A DNA stretch of 64,000 nt from Isoetes taiwanensis (GCA_021234155.1 JAJEKV010000848.1:1-64000); one strand, 5' to 3'. Positions 49,261-59,717 are shown, numbered from the stretch's first letter. A program made the numbers and translations. Notes: generated from the sequence alone by a model not told the origin.

Positions 49261-50881
49261 ATATTCTAAAATCTTAGGCAAAGACGTATAAAGGTTTGAT
49301 ATTCCCTCAAAACCTTAGGGAAAATCGTATTTCATATTTCAAAATCATAGATGCCTCCAATCATAAATGACTATAAGCAAAGCGAGGAGGTGCAGAGGCC
49401 CCAACATGTCTGATCGGGTGGGTGGGATCGTGAATCCAACGACTGTGGTAGTCCAGGGTGCATCTCGTTTAGACATTATTATGACAATTACTTACTTAAG
49501 GTAATACATCTGAATGTTATTTATTAAAGATAAGAGTATTATCAGCTAAGTCATTTCAAATTGCCTTGGCACATATAAAAATGTCCATAATTGTAGCAAA
49601 ATTTTATAAGCGTAATACTTCCTTGTGATGTATAATTTAACATTTATTGCCACAAGTCTTCCAGTGCACCTTCCAGCCAACTCCTCGAGTTTATTGACCT
49701 GTAAGTCACACTTGTTAGTCATTTGTTTATTTGATGTAGTTGGTTTTAGGGAACCACCTTTTTAATTAACTAGGTATGTATGCAAGACTAATCTCCCGGC
49801 ATAGGAAGCAGGGAAAAAATTAAGCATACTACATGTTTTTTCATGAAAAATGGTTTGGCTATTTTTCAAAATCTTACAGTATTTTATGATATATATTTGG
49901 CTAAAGTTATTAATATCATTACATTTATATGTATTTGGATGTGGCGAAACGTTTGAATTGAGTATTCCTTTAAACTTCTGCTTTGCTATTTTTTTTTCTT
50001 ATTAGAAAAATCAAAAAATATAATTTCTGTAGCTTTAGACATAATATACTATAATTACAATTAATAATCGACAATCAAGGACGTATAATGATATGAAAAA
50101 ACTTAAACAAAAGCTCATGACATAGATTATAAAACATCTATAGTCTAAACTACATACATTGCAACAACACCCTTCTAGATATAGCAAATTACACTTATCT
50201 CTAACCCTTGAAGGAAGATGTTATCCAACCAACTTGGGCATCTAGATTGATATTGACCATTTTTTTCCTTTTTGAAGATGCATATGTGGTATATGTAATA
50301 GAAATTTTATAGTTTAAAAAAGTACTATCACTAATGATGGTAGGTGGGGATGTGTAAAAATCTTAATAAGAATTTATTTTGTTTGGCTATTAATGATTTA
50401 ATATATAAATATTGCAGTACAAAGAAAGGATAATCCCTTTTTCTTTAAGGAAAAGAGGAAAAATAGTTTGGCGAATCCTAAAAAAATGATGGAGTACTTG
50501 TTTTAACTATGGTTATTTTTTATTTTTCTAAAAGAAATCTTCCTTCATAAAAATCGCCGCAAAAATTGCCTAGACCCCCTAAAAAATCGCCATTTGGCTA
50601 TTAATAGCCATTAATTTTTTCCATGATAGGAAGAGGATGCTTCTTCCATCGTGGCCATGGAGACAACGCCCTATCATGCCCAAGATGATGTTTAAAGCCT
50701 ACACGTTTTGTCACCCTTGGCGTAGGGGATGACTTCTTCCCCATAATGGCCATAGACAAGAGGTGCTTTTCTATCATGCATGATCCTATATGACCTATTT
50801 TCTCTCAAAAAGTGATCTACTTCTGTGGCATCAGAAGTAGACTTTAATCTACCTTTCACTCACCTATTGAGTCGGTGTTAT
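49261..50881. other. No gene recognised; AT-rich
   Basis: Strongly AT-rich with long T and A runs and no open frame of note. It lies downstream of the gypsy pol stop (minus sense), so part may be 3' untranslated or LTR sequence, but no polypurine tract or LTR pair was found. Confidence 0.4.
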
Positions 50882-51190
50882 CTAATCAGTGACGAGACAT
50901 CCTTTGCATTGCTCCCAGAATTGGGTACTGCTTCTCAAGATCTGTTTGGAGTACCCACGTAGTGTCTTCCATGGTAAGCGCCTCCACTGGATGAGGTATT
51001 GTAGGAACTTAGATCTTCTTGTTTTCTTATACGCTCTCTGAAGAAGAACTTCTGGAAGAATCTCAAGTTGTTTGTCGGTTAATTCTAACAAGGTTGGAGT
51101 ATCCAATACCTCCTCCGGATTTCGAGTATGCTTTTTGAGGAGACTTACGTGGAAAACGTTATGGATTTTGAGATGAGCTGGCAATTGCAA
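50882..51190 (-). pseudogene. Gypsy integrase C-terminus and chromodomain-like tail
   Basis: Starts with the GPY/F-like '[12 protein letters not shown]', the conserved end of gypsy integrases, then '[13 protein letters not shown]' and '[10 protein letters not shown]', which align with the chromodomain strand-aromatic pattern (Tyr/Trp cage positions). Chromodomains can steer insertion to marked chromatin. The middle is shifted relative to relatives (expected EDATW region is scrambled). Ends at a stop at 50882. Confidence 0.7.
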
Positions 51191-51219
51191 TTTGTAGGCT
51201 TGGTCTCCTACTCTTTTGA

Positions 51220-51921
51220 TTATTTTGAAGGGTCCAGCCCATCTTGGAGCAAGCTTCTTGCATGTACCGATGCAAAGCTTTGCTTGTTTGACTCTATCTT
51301 AAGCCAAACGTTATCATTTACTTGAGACTCCATTACGGATCTGTGCTTGTCCGCTAACGCCTTATGAGGGCTTCTTCCAACTAACTCTTGCATATCTGCC
51401 AACATCCGTTGAGACACTTCTACTTTTGACACTAGATTGTGCCAAGTATCCGGTGTGAGGCACTGATAGCCATAATTGATCACGAAGGAGGACATATGTG
51501 ATGATTCCTGCTTGGTACTATTGTAAGCAAATTCAATCAAATGGAGATAGTCACCCCATTTTGACTGCTTATTCCACACATATATCCTCAACATATCTTC
51601 CAAGTTGCGATTAGTGCACTCCGTCTGCCCATCCGTTTGGGGATGATATGCCGAACTCATGGAGAGCTTGGTGCTGATCGTGGTGAACAAGTCCTGCCAA
51701 AAGGCACTCGTGAATTTCAGGTCCCTATCGAAGATGGTCTCTCTTGGTATTCCATAGAGTCTGAAAATCTTCTTAGCGAAATGCGCTGCCATATCCAAAG
51801 TTGTATCGGTAGTTTTACATGGCACAAAGTGAGCCATTTTGGACAATTTGTCCACTACTACCATTAAAGCATCATGCCCTCGTTGTGTTCTTGGCAGCCC
51901 TATTATGAAGTCCATGCTCAC
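51220..51921 (-). pseudogene. Gypsy integrase core domain
   Basis: Open for 233 codons. The catalytic triad is present: Asp in 'MSMDFI', Asp in 'FDRDLKF' (relatives have SDRD) and Glu in 'TDGQTECTNR' (relatives have TERTNR). It also keeps 'VVVDKLSKMAHFV' and 'YHPQTDGQTE'. This RNase H-fold enzyme joins the cDNA to host DNA. It is the best-kept domain of this element. The frame is lost before the GPY/F motif. Confidence 0.85.
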
Positions 51922-52166
51922 TACTTCTCATTTGGTATTTGGAATTGGCAACGGTTGCAAGACTCCGAAAATTCGAAGTTGCTCTGCTTTCGTCTGCTGA
52001 CATATCTGGCACTCTCGAACTTTGCAAATTGCTTCTTCATGCCTGGCCAATAGTAGCTACTTCTGATTTTGAAGTATATCTTCCGTAAAACACAGTGTGG
52101 CCGGCAATTGAATTTTATGCGTATCCGCGAAGTATCAACTTCGACTCTCGATGACTTCGGTCGCAT
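51921..52166 (-). pseudogene. Gypsy integrase zinc-binding region
   Basis: Contains 'YYWPGMKKQFAKF', the linker after the HHCC zinc finger, then 'ARYVSRRKQSNFE', where relatives have Cys-x-x-Cys. The Cys pair is partly lost and the upstream His residues lie in a different frame. Confidence 0.65.
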
Positions 52167-52833
52167 AACTTATCCTTATGATATAGGAGTTTACCCTCTT
52201 TCTTATAGTTCTTGATGATCTCTCTCTTAGAGAGGCTTGCCCATACTTTTTGGAAGTCTTTATCTGTCGGCAAGGTCTCCTCAATCTTCTTGTCAAACTC
52301 ACTGGTGAGTGTTGATATTGCATTACAATGGACTCTTGTGGTGAGGGGATGCCTTGAAAGGGCATCGGCAACCACATTAAGCTTACCTGGTTTGTACCTG
52401 ATTTCGAAATCGTACTCTTCCAGGAACTCCATCCATCTTCTCTGCCTCAACTTGAGGTGTGGTTGGGTGAAAATGTACTGGAGACTTTGATGGTCTGTAT
52501 CTAATTGGTTCTTCTTCCCAATAGATAGTGTCTCCAGACCCTCAAGGCTCTGACAACAGCTAGAAGTTCTTGGTCCTGAGTTGGGTAGCACATCTCGGCC
52601 TCGTTCATTTTCTTAGAGTCATATGCGACTACTCTATCTGCTTGCATTAAAACGGCTCCGGTTGCACTTTTGCTTGCATCCATTGCTACCAACTTGTCTT
52701 TTTGTGGATCCAACAATGTTAAGATTGTGGCTGCTGTCAAGGCCTCCTTTAGTTTGTCAAAACTATGTCGCGCTTTATTTTGCCAATGTTTTGCCCAATC
52801 TTTAATCTTCCATGCCCTTGTGAGGTCAGTCAA
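52115..52833 (-). pseudogene. Gypsy RNase H domain (split in two frames)
   Basis: Frame one (52833-52501) has 'LVAMDASKSATGAVLMQ', holding the first catalytic Asp of RNase H, then '[18 protein letters not shown]', with the Glu. Frame two (52591-52115) has '[11 protein letters not shown]', '[17 protein letters not shown]' and '[14 protein letters not shown]', which supplies the late Asp. RNase H removes the RNA strand during reverse transcription. A frame shift near 52510 splits it. Confidence 0.85.
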
Positions 52834-53076
52834 TGGCGCGGCTACTTTGGCAAATTTCTTGATAAACTGTAATAGCCTGCTAAGCCAAGGAAGCTTCTTA
52901 CTTCATGCACATTTTTTGGGGCCGGCCATTCTATTACTGCTTGAATCTTTGCTAGAGCTACTGAGATTCATTCTGTCGAGATGACATGCCCCAAATACTC
53001 AACTCTGGTTGTCGCAAAGTACATTTACTCAACTTTGTGTATAGCTGATGTCTTCTTAGCTTCTCTAAGGCTCCCC

Positions 53077-53565
53077 TCAAGTGTTTGATATGCTCTCCAG
53101 AGTTTTACTGTATATTAGAATGTCATCGAAGAATATGATGATAAATTCATCGAGAAACTCTCGGAATATATCATTCATGAGTCTCGTGAATGTTGCGGGC
53201 GCATTGGATAGTCCAAATGGCATGACTGTAAATTTATAATGGCCATACCTCGTCCTGAAGGCAGTCTTGTGGATGTCTTCTTCATTGATCATGATCTGAT
53301 GATGACCTGACCTGAGGCCTATCTTGGAGAAAAATGTCGCTCCTTGGAGTTGGTCCATTAGATCATCCAATCTGGGCAGGGCATACTTATTCTTGATGGT
53401 GTGCTTGTTCAATTGATGGTAGTCTATGCACATTCTCAAACTCCCATCTTTCTTTTCAACAAATAGTATTGGTGCCCCAAACGGCGAGACACTAGGTCTT
53501 ATAAACCCTAGGTCCAAGAGCTCTTGTAACTGTTTCTTCAACTCTGTTAACTCATGAGTTGTCAT
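53077..53565 (-). pseudogene. Gypsy reverse transcriptase palm/fingers
   Basis: Open for 162 codons: '[20 protein letters not shown]' (fingers), '[13 protein letters not shown]', '[12 protein letters not shown]' and '[10 protein letters not shown]' (catalytic DD). In relatives the second motif is SKIDLRSGYHQI; its Asp is a catalytic metal ligand, and here it is Gly. So even this intact-looking frame would encode a dead polymerase. Confidence 0.88.
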
Positions 53566-53621
53566 TCTATAGGAAGCTTTACTGGTTGGCTTCGTCCCTG
53601 GTTCAAGTGCTATTTCACACT

Positions 53622-54017
53622 TTACTCCCTATAGGGTGGAAGCTGTTTGACCTCATCAGGAAAAATATCGTGGAATTCCTTTATTAACTTAGCCACTGAC
53701 TTTGACAAGTTGCTCAAGGTCTTATCTTCTTTTTCCTTGCTTGAGCCTGTATCGGCGGCTTCGTTTTTGAAAATGTAGGCTATGTATTCTCTCTTTATGC
53801 ATTTGAGTAATTTCTTACTAGACATGCATTGCATTATTGGGGTAAACTCTTTACATGTTATCTCTATGATCTTTCCGTTAGGTGCCGCGAATGTGACCTT
53901 TCTGTTCCCACAATCGATGAATGCCTTTGTTGGGCTCAAGTATTCCATTCCTATTATGAGATCATATTTTCCATTCTCCATTATTTTTGCTCCCATATCA
54001 ATGTCCACCCCTGGCAA
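53622..54017 (-). pseudogene. Gypsy protease/linker region
   Basis: Shows 'YDLIIGMEYLSPTKAFIDC', the C-terminal part of the retropepsin fold seen in gypsy elements (ILGMDWL-like), then a charged linker and '[17 protein letters not shown]' leading into RT. The protease active-site D-[ST]-G lies upstream in another frame and was not clearly located. Confidence 0.75.
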
Positions 54018-54190
54018 CTCAATATTAAATTAACCCTTTTTCCTGCCGTGTATCTGATTGCTCCACTTGCTAATACCACTGGTCTTGGGTTCGTTCGAAG
54101 GGTTTTTATCTTCAACATTTCAACCATTCTAGGCAATAATCACATTATATTGACTCTCTGCATTTTATGAATGCAGCTAGTATATGATAC

Positions 54191-54592
54191 TCACCATGGA
54201 TATAGTCGCGGGCCTCCTGGTCGTCGTCCTCGGGAGGGGTTTCCCATCCTCCTAGTTCTGCAAGTGCCGCATTCATAACAAAGGGGCAAGTTTTGAGTTC
54301 TGTGCCCAGGCTGGAAGCACCTGAAACACAGTTGTTTCTCTATACATTCTTGCCTCTTTTCCTTTGGGATCGCCTGGAGGAACTGCTTTACCGTATTTGA
54401 ATAGTTTGGCCCTCCTTGTTGTGGCTTATCCTTAAATGTTACTTGCTTTTTCTCCTGCTTCCCATAGTTGCCGTTGAATGGGGCTCTAGCTGGAGCCGGG
54501 CTTGCTGGCCTAGGACTATAAGCTCTCGAGCTCTTTCCTTTTTCATAATTGTTTGCTTTGTATGAACTTTCCTGGGTTCCTAAATCCTGCAA
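54191..54592 (-). pseudogene. Gag C-terminus with CCHC zinc knuckle
   Basis: A Ser/Pro/Ala-rich region, then 'CFRCFQPGHRTQNLPLC', a zinc knuckle (Cys-x2-Cys-x4-His) whose last Cys is one position late (x5 instead of x4). Zinc knuckles bind element RNA in the particle. Confidence 0.8.
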
Positions 54593-54599
54593 ACTGATG

Positions 54600-55430
54600 G
54601 CCTTTGATTCCGCTTTTGAGTGTCCGCGGATTGATGGCTTTGACTAACCTTTTAAGTTCCTCGTTTAGCCCTTCTATGTACCCACTACATTGTGTTCGCT
54701 CAACTTGGGAACATAGAGCCTGAGTATCATGAACAATTCTGTATACTTCTGCACTGTTTTGTTGCCTTGTTGCAACCTTAGAATGACTACATCATATGTG
54801 TTTTATGTTCCCTAGGAACATAGTGGCATTTGAATGCTTTTGAGAACTTCTTGAATCTGCAACTATTCCTGCTTAATCCATGGGCTTTTGCATAGCCCTT
54901 CTACCAAATCCTGGCAGCACCCTTTAAATTGTTCGTGGTGACCCTGCCTCTGTCTTTGTCCTTAATGCCATAAGCATTGCCATATTTCCTCATCTCATCT
55001 AGCCATGCATCTGTTTCAAGCCCTGATCTGTTCTCCAGTTCTTCTGTCGTGATCCTTTCCCCTAGGCTGAGGACGGTGCTCCGGGCTGATCCCCTCGTAT
55101 AGCAGCTGTGACTTCGTCGAATCCTCTCCCTGACGTATGGCCTGCCGTGATGGCCAAGCATCCGGTTCGGAGATTGGATATAGCCTGGGAGGGCAATTAA
55201 GAGGTATACTGCCTCCGCACCCCTTCGGCTGAAGGTCTTGTGAAAGACTATCAGTCGAATGGTTAACAGTGGTAGGTAGTACCTTAATGCTACTGCTTGC
55301 TGGCCTTCTGTAGGTCGGGTTGTGCCTTCCCAATGTTGGATGCATATTCGTTCGACTGCTGCTTTGCTTATAGGTCATTGTAGTCAGCTTGCATAGACCC
55401 GTAGGTGTCCATCTAGGTGCCTCCACGCTC
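54600..55430 (-). pseudogene. Gag capsid region, frameshifted
   Basis: Blocks in different frames: 'TDAWLDEMRKYGNAYGI', 'LKGAARIW' (55161-54901), then about 54800-54650 'YTELFMILRLYVPKLSE', 'YIEGLNEELKRLVKAI'. These match the retrotransposon gag fold (ARxW ... YxxxFxxLxxxVP ... GLxxxL). Two or more frame shifts are present. Confidence 0.7.
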
Positions 55431-56370
55431 TCTTCTGTCGGTGTTGCTGGAAGAACTACTTGGTTGGAGGATATTTATAGTTTTGTTCCTGATGCCGAGC
55501 CTATCCTGAATTGCATAGAACTCTTCGTCTGACGGCTCATTAGCTTCGTTCATACGGCCTTGGATCTTGAGTAAGGCATCTCTTTTTGGCATGTTGGTTC
55601 CCCTATATGTTTCTGTCTCCCTCTCCTCCATGGTAATCAATAAAGTCATCGTAGCCTTCATCGTAGCGGAGTAGAGCTAGAAGTTCATCTATCATGTATT
55701 CGTGTGATTGGCACTGTGCTAGATGCTTGATATCATTTAGGAGAAGGTATTCTTCTCCATTCACAATAATCGGGGATAGGCTGGTTATCCCCAATCCTGC
55801 TTCCTCTGGTGCCCACAAATTGTGTTTTTGTTGCATTTGCAGCTGCATTTTAGCTTCTTCTTCCTCGTCGGAGGGAATGTTGATAATATCTTCAACATCA
55901 TCTAGCATTTCATCATGTTGCCATTGCTATTCGGTGATATTCTCCTCATATTCAAGCAAGAGTTTCTCATCTTCTCTGGAATCTAAAGGGTTGAGTTCTA
56001 TGGCTTGAATGGAGGCCTTATATGCTAGAAATATAGCCAATGTAGCAGTAAGGGTAAAATGTCTGACACCCCTATGAATCATGGACATATAGCTAGGCAT
56101 ATGGAAAGCCTTCATGACATTTTCAACTACGTTTAAGGCTTCACCAAGAACGGTCTTTGGTATCCAAAGGCCTTCACATGGTGGGACTTGTTTAGCATGG
56201 ACCTCTGCCCTAGCATGAAACTCTGCCATAATATTGTGGTAATATGGTGTGGCATGGAGTGTAGCTTGGAGGTCAAATGAGTGCTGGGACACTTGGTATA
56301 CCTGATCAAGTGGTACTTCCTTGACATGACTAGTGGCGTTGTACCAGGAAGTGAAAGTAGAGGTTGCCAT
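55431..56370 (-). pseudogene. Extra ORF upstream of gypsy gag (unrecognised product)
   Basis: An ATG at 56370 opens 147 codons to a stop near 55927. The sequence resumes after that stop at 55908-55603 with an acidic patch ('IPSDEEEEAKMQLQMQQK') and in a shifted frame to about 55431. The protein has no transmembrane segment I trust and no domain I recognise. It lies in the gypsy orientation, 105-115 bases after a TATA box, so it may be the element's own additional 5' ORF or gag N-terminus, or a captured host sequence. The internal stop means it is not made intact. Confidence 0.5.
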
Positions 56371-56484
56371 GGAGGTGATGAAAAAGATTGTGTCGAATAC
56401 AAAGTTGAGCGCCTAAATAGCTGAAAACATCGCCTAACCGATAGGAGGGAGGTTTGAAGGTGTCGTTTTGCAGAAATGAGGTGG

Positions 56485-56492
56485 TATTTATA
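56485..56492 (-). promoter_or_regulatory. TATA box for the ORF starting at 56370
   Basis: TATAAATA on the minus strand inside 'tttcctataaatac'. The same 14-base context occurs at 58742-58749 before another minus-strand ORF, in both cases about 105-115 bases ahead of the ATG. That is typical for plant promoters (TSS about 30 bases after the TATA). Confidence 0.55.
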
Positions 56493-56774
56493 GGAAAGGA
56501 GCTTGCAGAATTTTTTGGGTTGCGATAATGTTGCATATTTGTTGAACTGGCCATGATGGATGCGGGTCAGGGATGGTTAAAAGATTTCTGGAATTGGGCA
56601 AAAAGTGGGGCTTCCGAGGAAACAAATCGCCATCGACAAAGAGGAAGCAAAGAACTTTGTTAGAAAGGCTTGCAATAGACCATTTATGGGCTGTCGAGGG
56701 CAACAAGATGCTATACTCTGGGGGAGAAAGTCAACCACATGGGCCGAATATAAGAGTCAACCATACTTAGATCT

Positions 56775-57125
56775 TTGATATTCCAAAGATATACAAGCAA
56801 ACAACAGCTAGATATAGAACTAGCTCACTGCAGTTGGAGATAGAGAGGCAGGCGGATGGTTTAGAGTTCCCCAGGAAGATAGGAAATGTAAATTATGTGG
56901 TTCAGGTAATGTGGAAGACGAAGACCATGCATTTCTACATTGCTCGGTTTATGCACACATTAGAGATGAGTTTGATATACACGTAGGTGATTTCTTTACA
57001 TTGCTAAATATGGAACCATATTTTTTAGGTGAGTATCTAACCAAGGTTGATACACATCGGAAATTTTTGTTGACATTGTAAATAGAGTGCTCCATGACCT
57101 CTCAAGGTCCTAAGAGAGCATCGAC

Positions 57126-57156
<31 letters not shown>

Positions 57157-57160
57157 ATAT
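56775..57160 (+). mobile_element. Non-LTR retrotransposon (LINE) 3' end with (AAAT)n tail
   Basis: Frames read 'KQTTARYRTSSLQLEIER', then after a frame shift 'WFRVPQEDRKCKLC', 'GSGNVEDEDHAFLHC' and 'SVYAHIRDEF', to a stop at 57080. The Cys-x2-Cys ... EDEDH ... C pattern after an R-x-S-x-x-L-x-I-E segment is the C-terminal zinc-ribbon-like end of the LINE reverse transcriptase protein. About 45 bases after the stop the element ends in a pure AAAT microsatellite, the expected simple-repeat tail of a LINE. It is a 5'-truncated copy, as usual for target-primed insertion. Confidence 0.75.
57126..57159 (+). repeat. (AAAT)n microsatellite, LINE tail
   Basis: Eight uninterrupted AAAT units. Purity suggests a fairly young insertion or ongoing slippage. 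Confidence 0.9.
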
Positions 57161-57238
57161 AGTTAGTTTGACTCGTGTTGGAATGCACAATGGGTAATAG
57201 GTATTTTTGGATTAGAACTACATTGTAAGTAGAAAAGG

Positions 57239-57515
57239 GTGGACGACTCTCACCGTGCATGAAATAGGCTTATGAGGATCTCATAAGTGGCATCCGCGCT
57301 AGCTAAGAGTCGTGGAGTGTTGTGACAAAAGTTTGTATCCAAATGACATTTTGAAGTACAAATTCGGGTTCTACGTATAATTTGAAGCTCACTATGCCTA
57401 TCATTTGCTAGCTTGGGCAACTATTTTGGGACATAGAGGTAACGACTCTCACCGTGCGCGAAATGGGCTTGTAAGAGTCTCACAAGGACCATTCGCGCTA
57501 GCTAAGAGTCATCAG
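57239..57515. repeat. Two direct copies of a 'gactctcaccgtgc...gagtc' hairpin unit
   Basis: Units at about 57243-57317 and 57441-57510 are spaced 198 bp apart. Each opens with 'cgactctcaccgtgc', continues 'gaaat(a/g)ggctt' and closes with 'gcgctagctaagagtc', so the ends can pair (gactct / agagtc). A third partial unit lies at about 58854-58890, and 'gagagtcgtg' also occurs at 58722. Spacer DNA between them is unrelated. Confidence 0.75.
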
Positions 57516-58637
57516 AAATTTGAACTGCACTTTTCCAACTCTTTAACATTGAAATTGTCTAGAAACATTAAAAAAAACCATAATTTTATTATTAAAAGTA
57601 AGTTTTTACATACATAGTAAGTACAAAAAAAAAATCATCCTCGACAGCTTTTGATGAAACGGGCCAGTCGGATGTCCCTAGGCATAACGGTTACTCGGCG
57701 AGCATGCATTGCGCATACATTAGCATCATCGAACATTTGCACAAGCTCGGTCTTGGCTGCTTCCTAGGTCGCTATCACCACTTGTGAAGTGGCACGGAAT
57801 TCTGACTGATATTCCTGCACCACTTTGCCAATCTGCCAAAGGTAGCGTGGGAAATCAGAAAATTGGTGCTCCACTGGAAATGGCAGATCTCCCACAGAGA
57901 CTTTGCGTAGGTTAAGGTCTGTTTCCGCTTTATTGGTTTCTTAGGTGCCACAGGAGGATCTGGTGGGGGTCAGAGGGAGTTTAGATCTCTTGTTGGCCTG
58001 CAAGCTGCGACAAATCTTACTCGGCGTGCGTCATAATACTCTGAGTAGGCTTTGTGCATCGCCATGAGCTTTTCATACTCCTTTAACTTTTCTTTGTACC
58101 TCTCTTCCGGCCTGAGAGACCAAGACTCGCTCCTCTTCTTGGATTTCGTAGTGTTATCTGATACCGGGAGCTCCGGATATGGTGGGGGGCTCTGCTACAA
58201 CTTCTGTGTCCTCCTCCACAGGTTCTTTCCGCTGCTCATCCTGCTGCTGATCATGCTACTCTTCGTTTGCGTGTTGGGGAACTTGTCTGTTTGGGTCAGA
58301 AGTCCCCTCGCCTGTGAGAATCCGCTCTAAATCCTGGGCATAGGTGTCGTCCTCATCTGCAGAAGATACCTCGGGTTGGAGTTTCTTTACCCAATTTTCA
58401 ACCAAAGCACTTGATCTGCTTACCGCCGAACTGCATACCTAGCTACTCTAAATGGAGGCCAATGATCGGCAGGAAAGGGGCGGGTCAAGGGGTTTCTGTC
58501 ATTGGTTGCTGATCTTGGGCCGCCTTAGTCCTTCTTTCTCTCCTTCTATCTCTCCTCCTCTATCGGTGGGCTTGGACTTGGGCGTTGTCATTGAGTTCTG
58601 GTTCCTTGATCTTGGCTGTTTGCTTGGTACGTGCCAT
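57516..58637 (-). pseudogene. Decayed ORF beginning MARTKQTA (H3-tail-like start)
   Basis: On the minus strand the ATG at 58637 opens 25 codons (stop at 58560-58562). The first eight residues, M-A-R-T-K-Q-T-A, equal the N-terminus of histone H3; from residue 9 on (KIKEPELN) it is unlike H3. Downstream to about 57.65 kb other frames show charged, Gln/Glu- and Pro-rich text, suggesting one decayed ORF of some 300 codons. I do not recognise the rest. It has a TATA box about 105 bases upstream. Possibly a retroelement gag-like or transposon-associated protein. Confidence 0.5.
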
Positions 58638-58741
58638 GTCGAGCGGTTCATCAATCGGACAGGGGCGCCTCAAGATCGCCTTTCTGATCAGAAGCGCGAC
58701 TGCTACTAGGTTTCCCATGAACTGAGAGTCGTGGGCCCCAG

Positions 58742-58749
58742 TATTTATA
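58742..58749 (-). promoter_or_regulatory. TATA box for the MARTKQTA ORF
   Basis: TATAAATA inside 'tttcctataaatac', the same context as at 56485-56492. Its transcript would begin near 58715 and carry a leader of roughly 75-80 bases. Confidence 0.5.
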
Positions 58750-58889
58750 GGAAAAACCCTAAAATTTAGGTTAAATTATGAACTTACTTGTTTTTTGCAT
58801 ATATAATACGATATGACTTAGGAAAAACAAGGAAAAGGGATGATACATTCGAGACGACTCTCACGGTGCGTGAAACGGGTTTGTATGCA

Positions 58890-59644
58890 TTCAAACTTCA
58901 AAGTCTGATTTATAATGTTTGTTTGACGTGATGCAGCTCTAGGAGGGAGTCCCAACTACCTTTGCAACCAGTAAGCCTCCTTATCTTTGCTCTCCTTTTT
59001 ATTTGCCCATATTATTTTCTTTTATCAAAACACAACGTTAAATGCACTTCATTTAAGTAGAGGCAACCCCTTTTTGGTTTTGGATTCACGGGAGACTGTT
59101 TTGAGGATTTTCGTGATGGTAATTATTCTGCAGATATAATGTAGTTATCTTTTGAAGCTGCATCATTCTCAGCCATTGGTGGGAGTGTTTAAATGTTAAG
59201 TTAAAGGCAGACACTATATTTGTATAATACTTGATTTCTGAGTAATTATCGTGAATGTCAAATAGATGAAACTACAAGATTGACATCTCTATACTTTATG
59301 TTGGCAGCTTTGTATAGTGCATTACGTAGCTGATGAGCTATTTCTATATATTGCTAGTAGTAGAGAATTTTGCCGACCTAACGTATAAACGTTCGTAACT
59401 AACAACCCGTATAAAAAATGGTGGTCCATTAAGGTAAAACTATAAAAAGATGGTTTTAATTCTTGAGAGAGTCAAATGTCTCATTGAATTTGCTACATTC
59501 AATATGCTATGATGTGTGACTGCCATTTTTACTCATTGCAATGTTCCAATATATGCTTTGCTGATTTCTTGAATAGGTAGTAAGTACTACTTGATTTCTT
59601 GAATAGATAGTACTTCGCTTGGATCATATCCAAAGATGGTAATA
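58890..59644. other. No gene recognised
   Basis: AT-rich. It includes exon-like 'gatgcag' / 'aaccagtaag' borders around 58937-58976 (about 35 bases), which could be a small exon but have no neighbour to join. 'tacttgatttcttgaata' is repeated at 59562-59578 and 59587-59605. Confidence 0.35.
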
Positions 59645-59717
59645 TGTCGCAAAATAACTTGAGGGGGTTCCAGGGGGATTTGATATGGATGTAAAAATAA
59701 CAATTCTGAAACCATCT
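59645..59717 (+). repeat. Repeat C, copy 2
   Basis: Near-identical to 49030-49112, same orientation, one base shorter in 'acaattctgaaacc'. It ends at 'gaaaccat' just before 'ctatatctatatataataataaagcc'. Confidence 0.85.

Larger units (their letters stand above)
50882..55430 (-). mobile_element. Ty3/gypsy chromovirus, nearly complete gag-pol, frameshifted
   Basis: Minus-strand domains in order: gag (about 55430-54600), CCHC (54592-54191), protease/linker (54017-53622), RT (53565-53077), RNase H (52833-52380), integrase zinc finger (52166-51921), integrase core (51921-51220) and chromodomain-like tail (51190-50882). RT before RNase H before integrase defines Ty3/gypsy, and the chromodomain-like tail places it with chromoviruses. 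At least eight frame breaks make it non-autonomous, yet most catalytic motifs survive, so it is younger than the element at 6-9 kb. LTRs were not found by eye. Confidence 0.85.

Noticed and set aside
55431-56370. Endogenous plant pararetrovirus ORF
   Set aside because: No movement-protein or coat-protein signature, and the adjacent pol has integrase and a chromodomain-like tail, which fits gypsy instead.
57126-57159. Independent microsatellite locus
   Set aside because: Its position just after the LINE stop codon explains it as the element tail.
58557-58637. Histone H3 gene or pseudogene
   Set aside because: Identity stops after residue 8; no later H3 sequence (the RKSTGG region or the core fold) is present.
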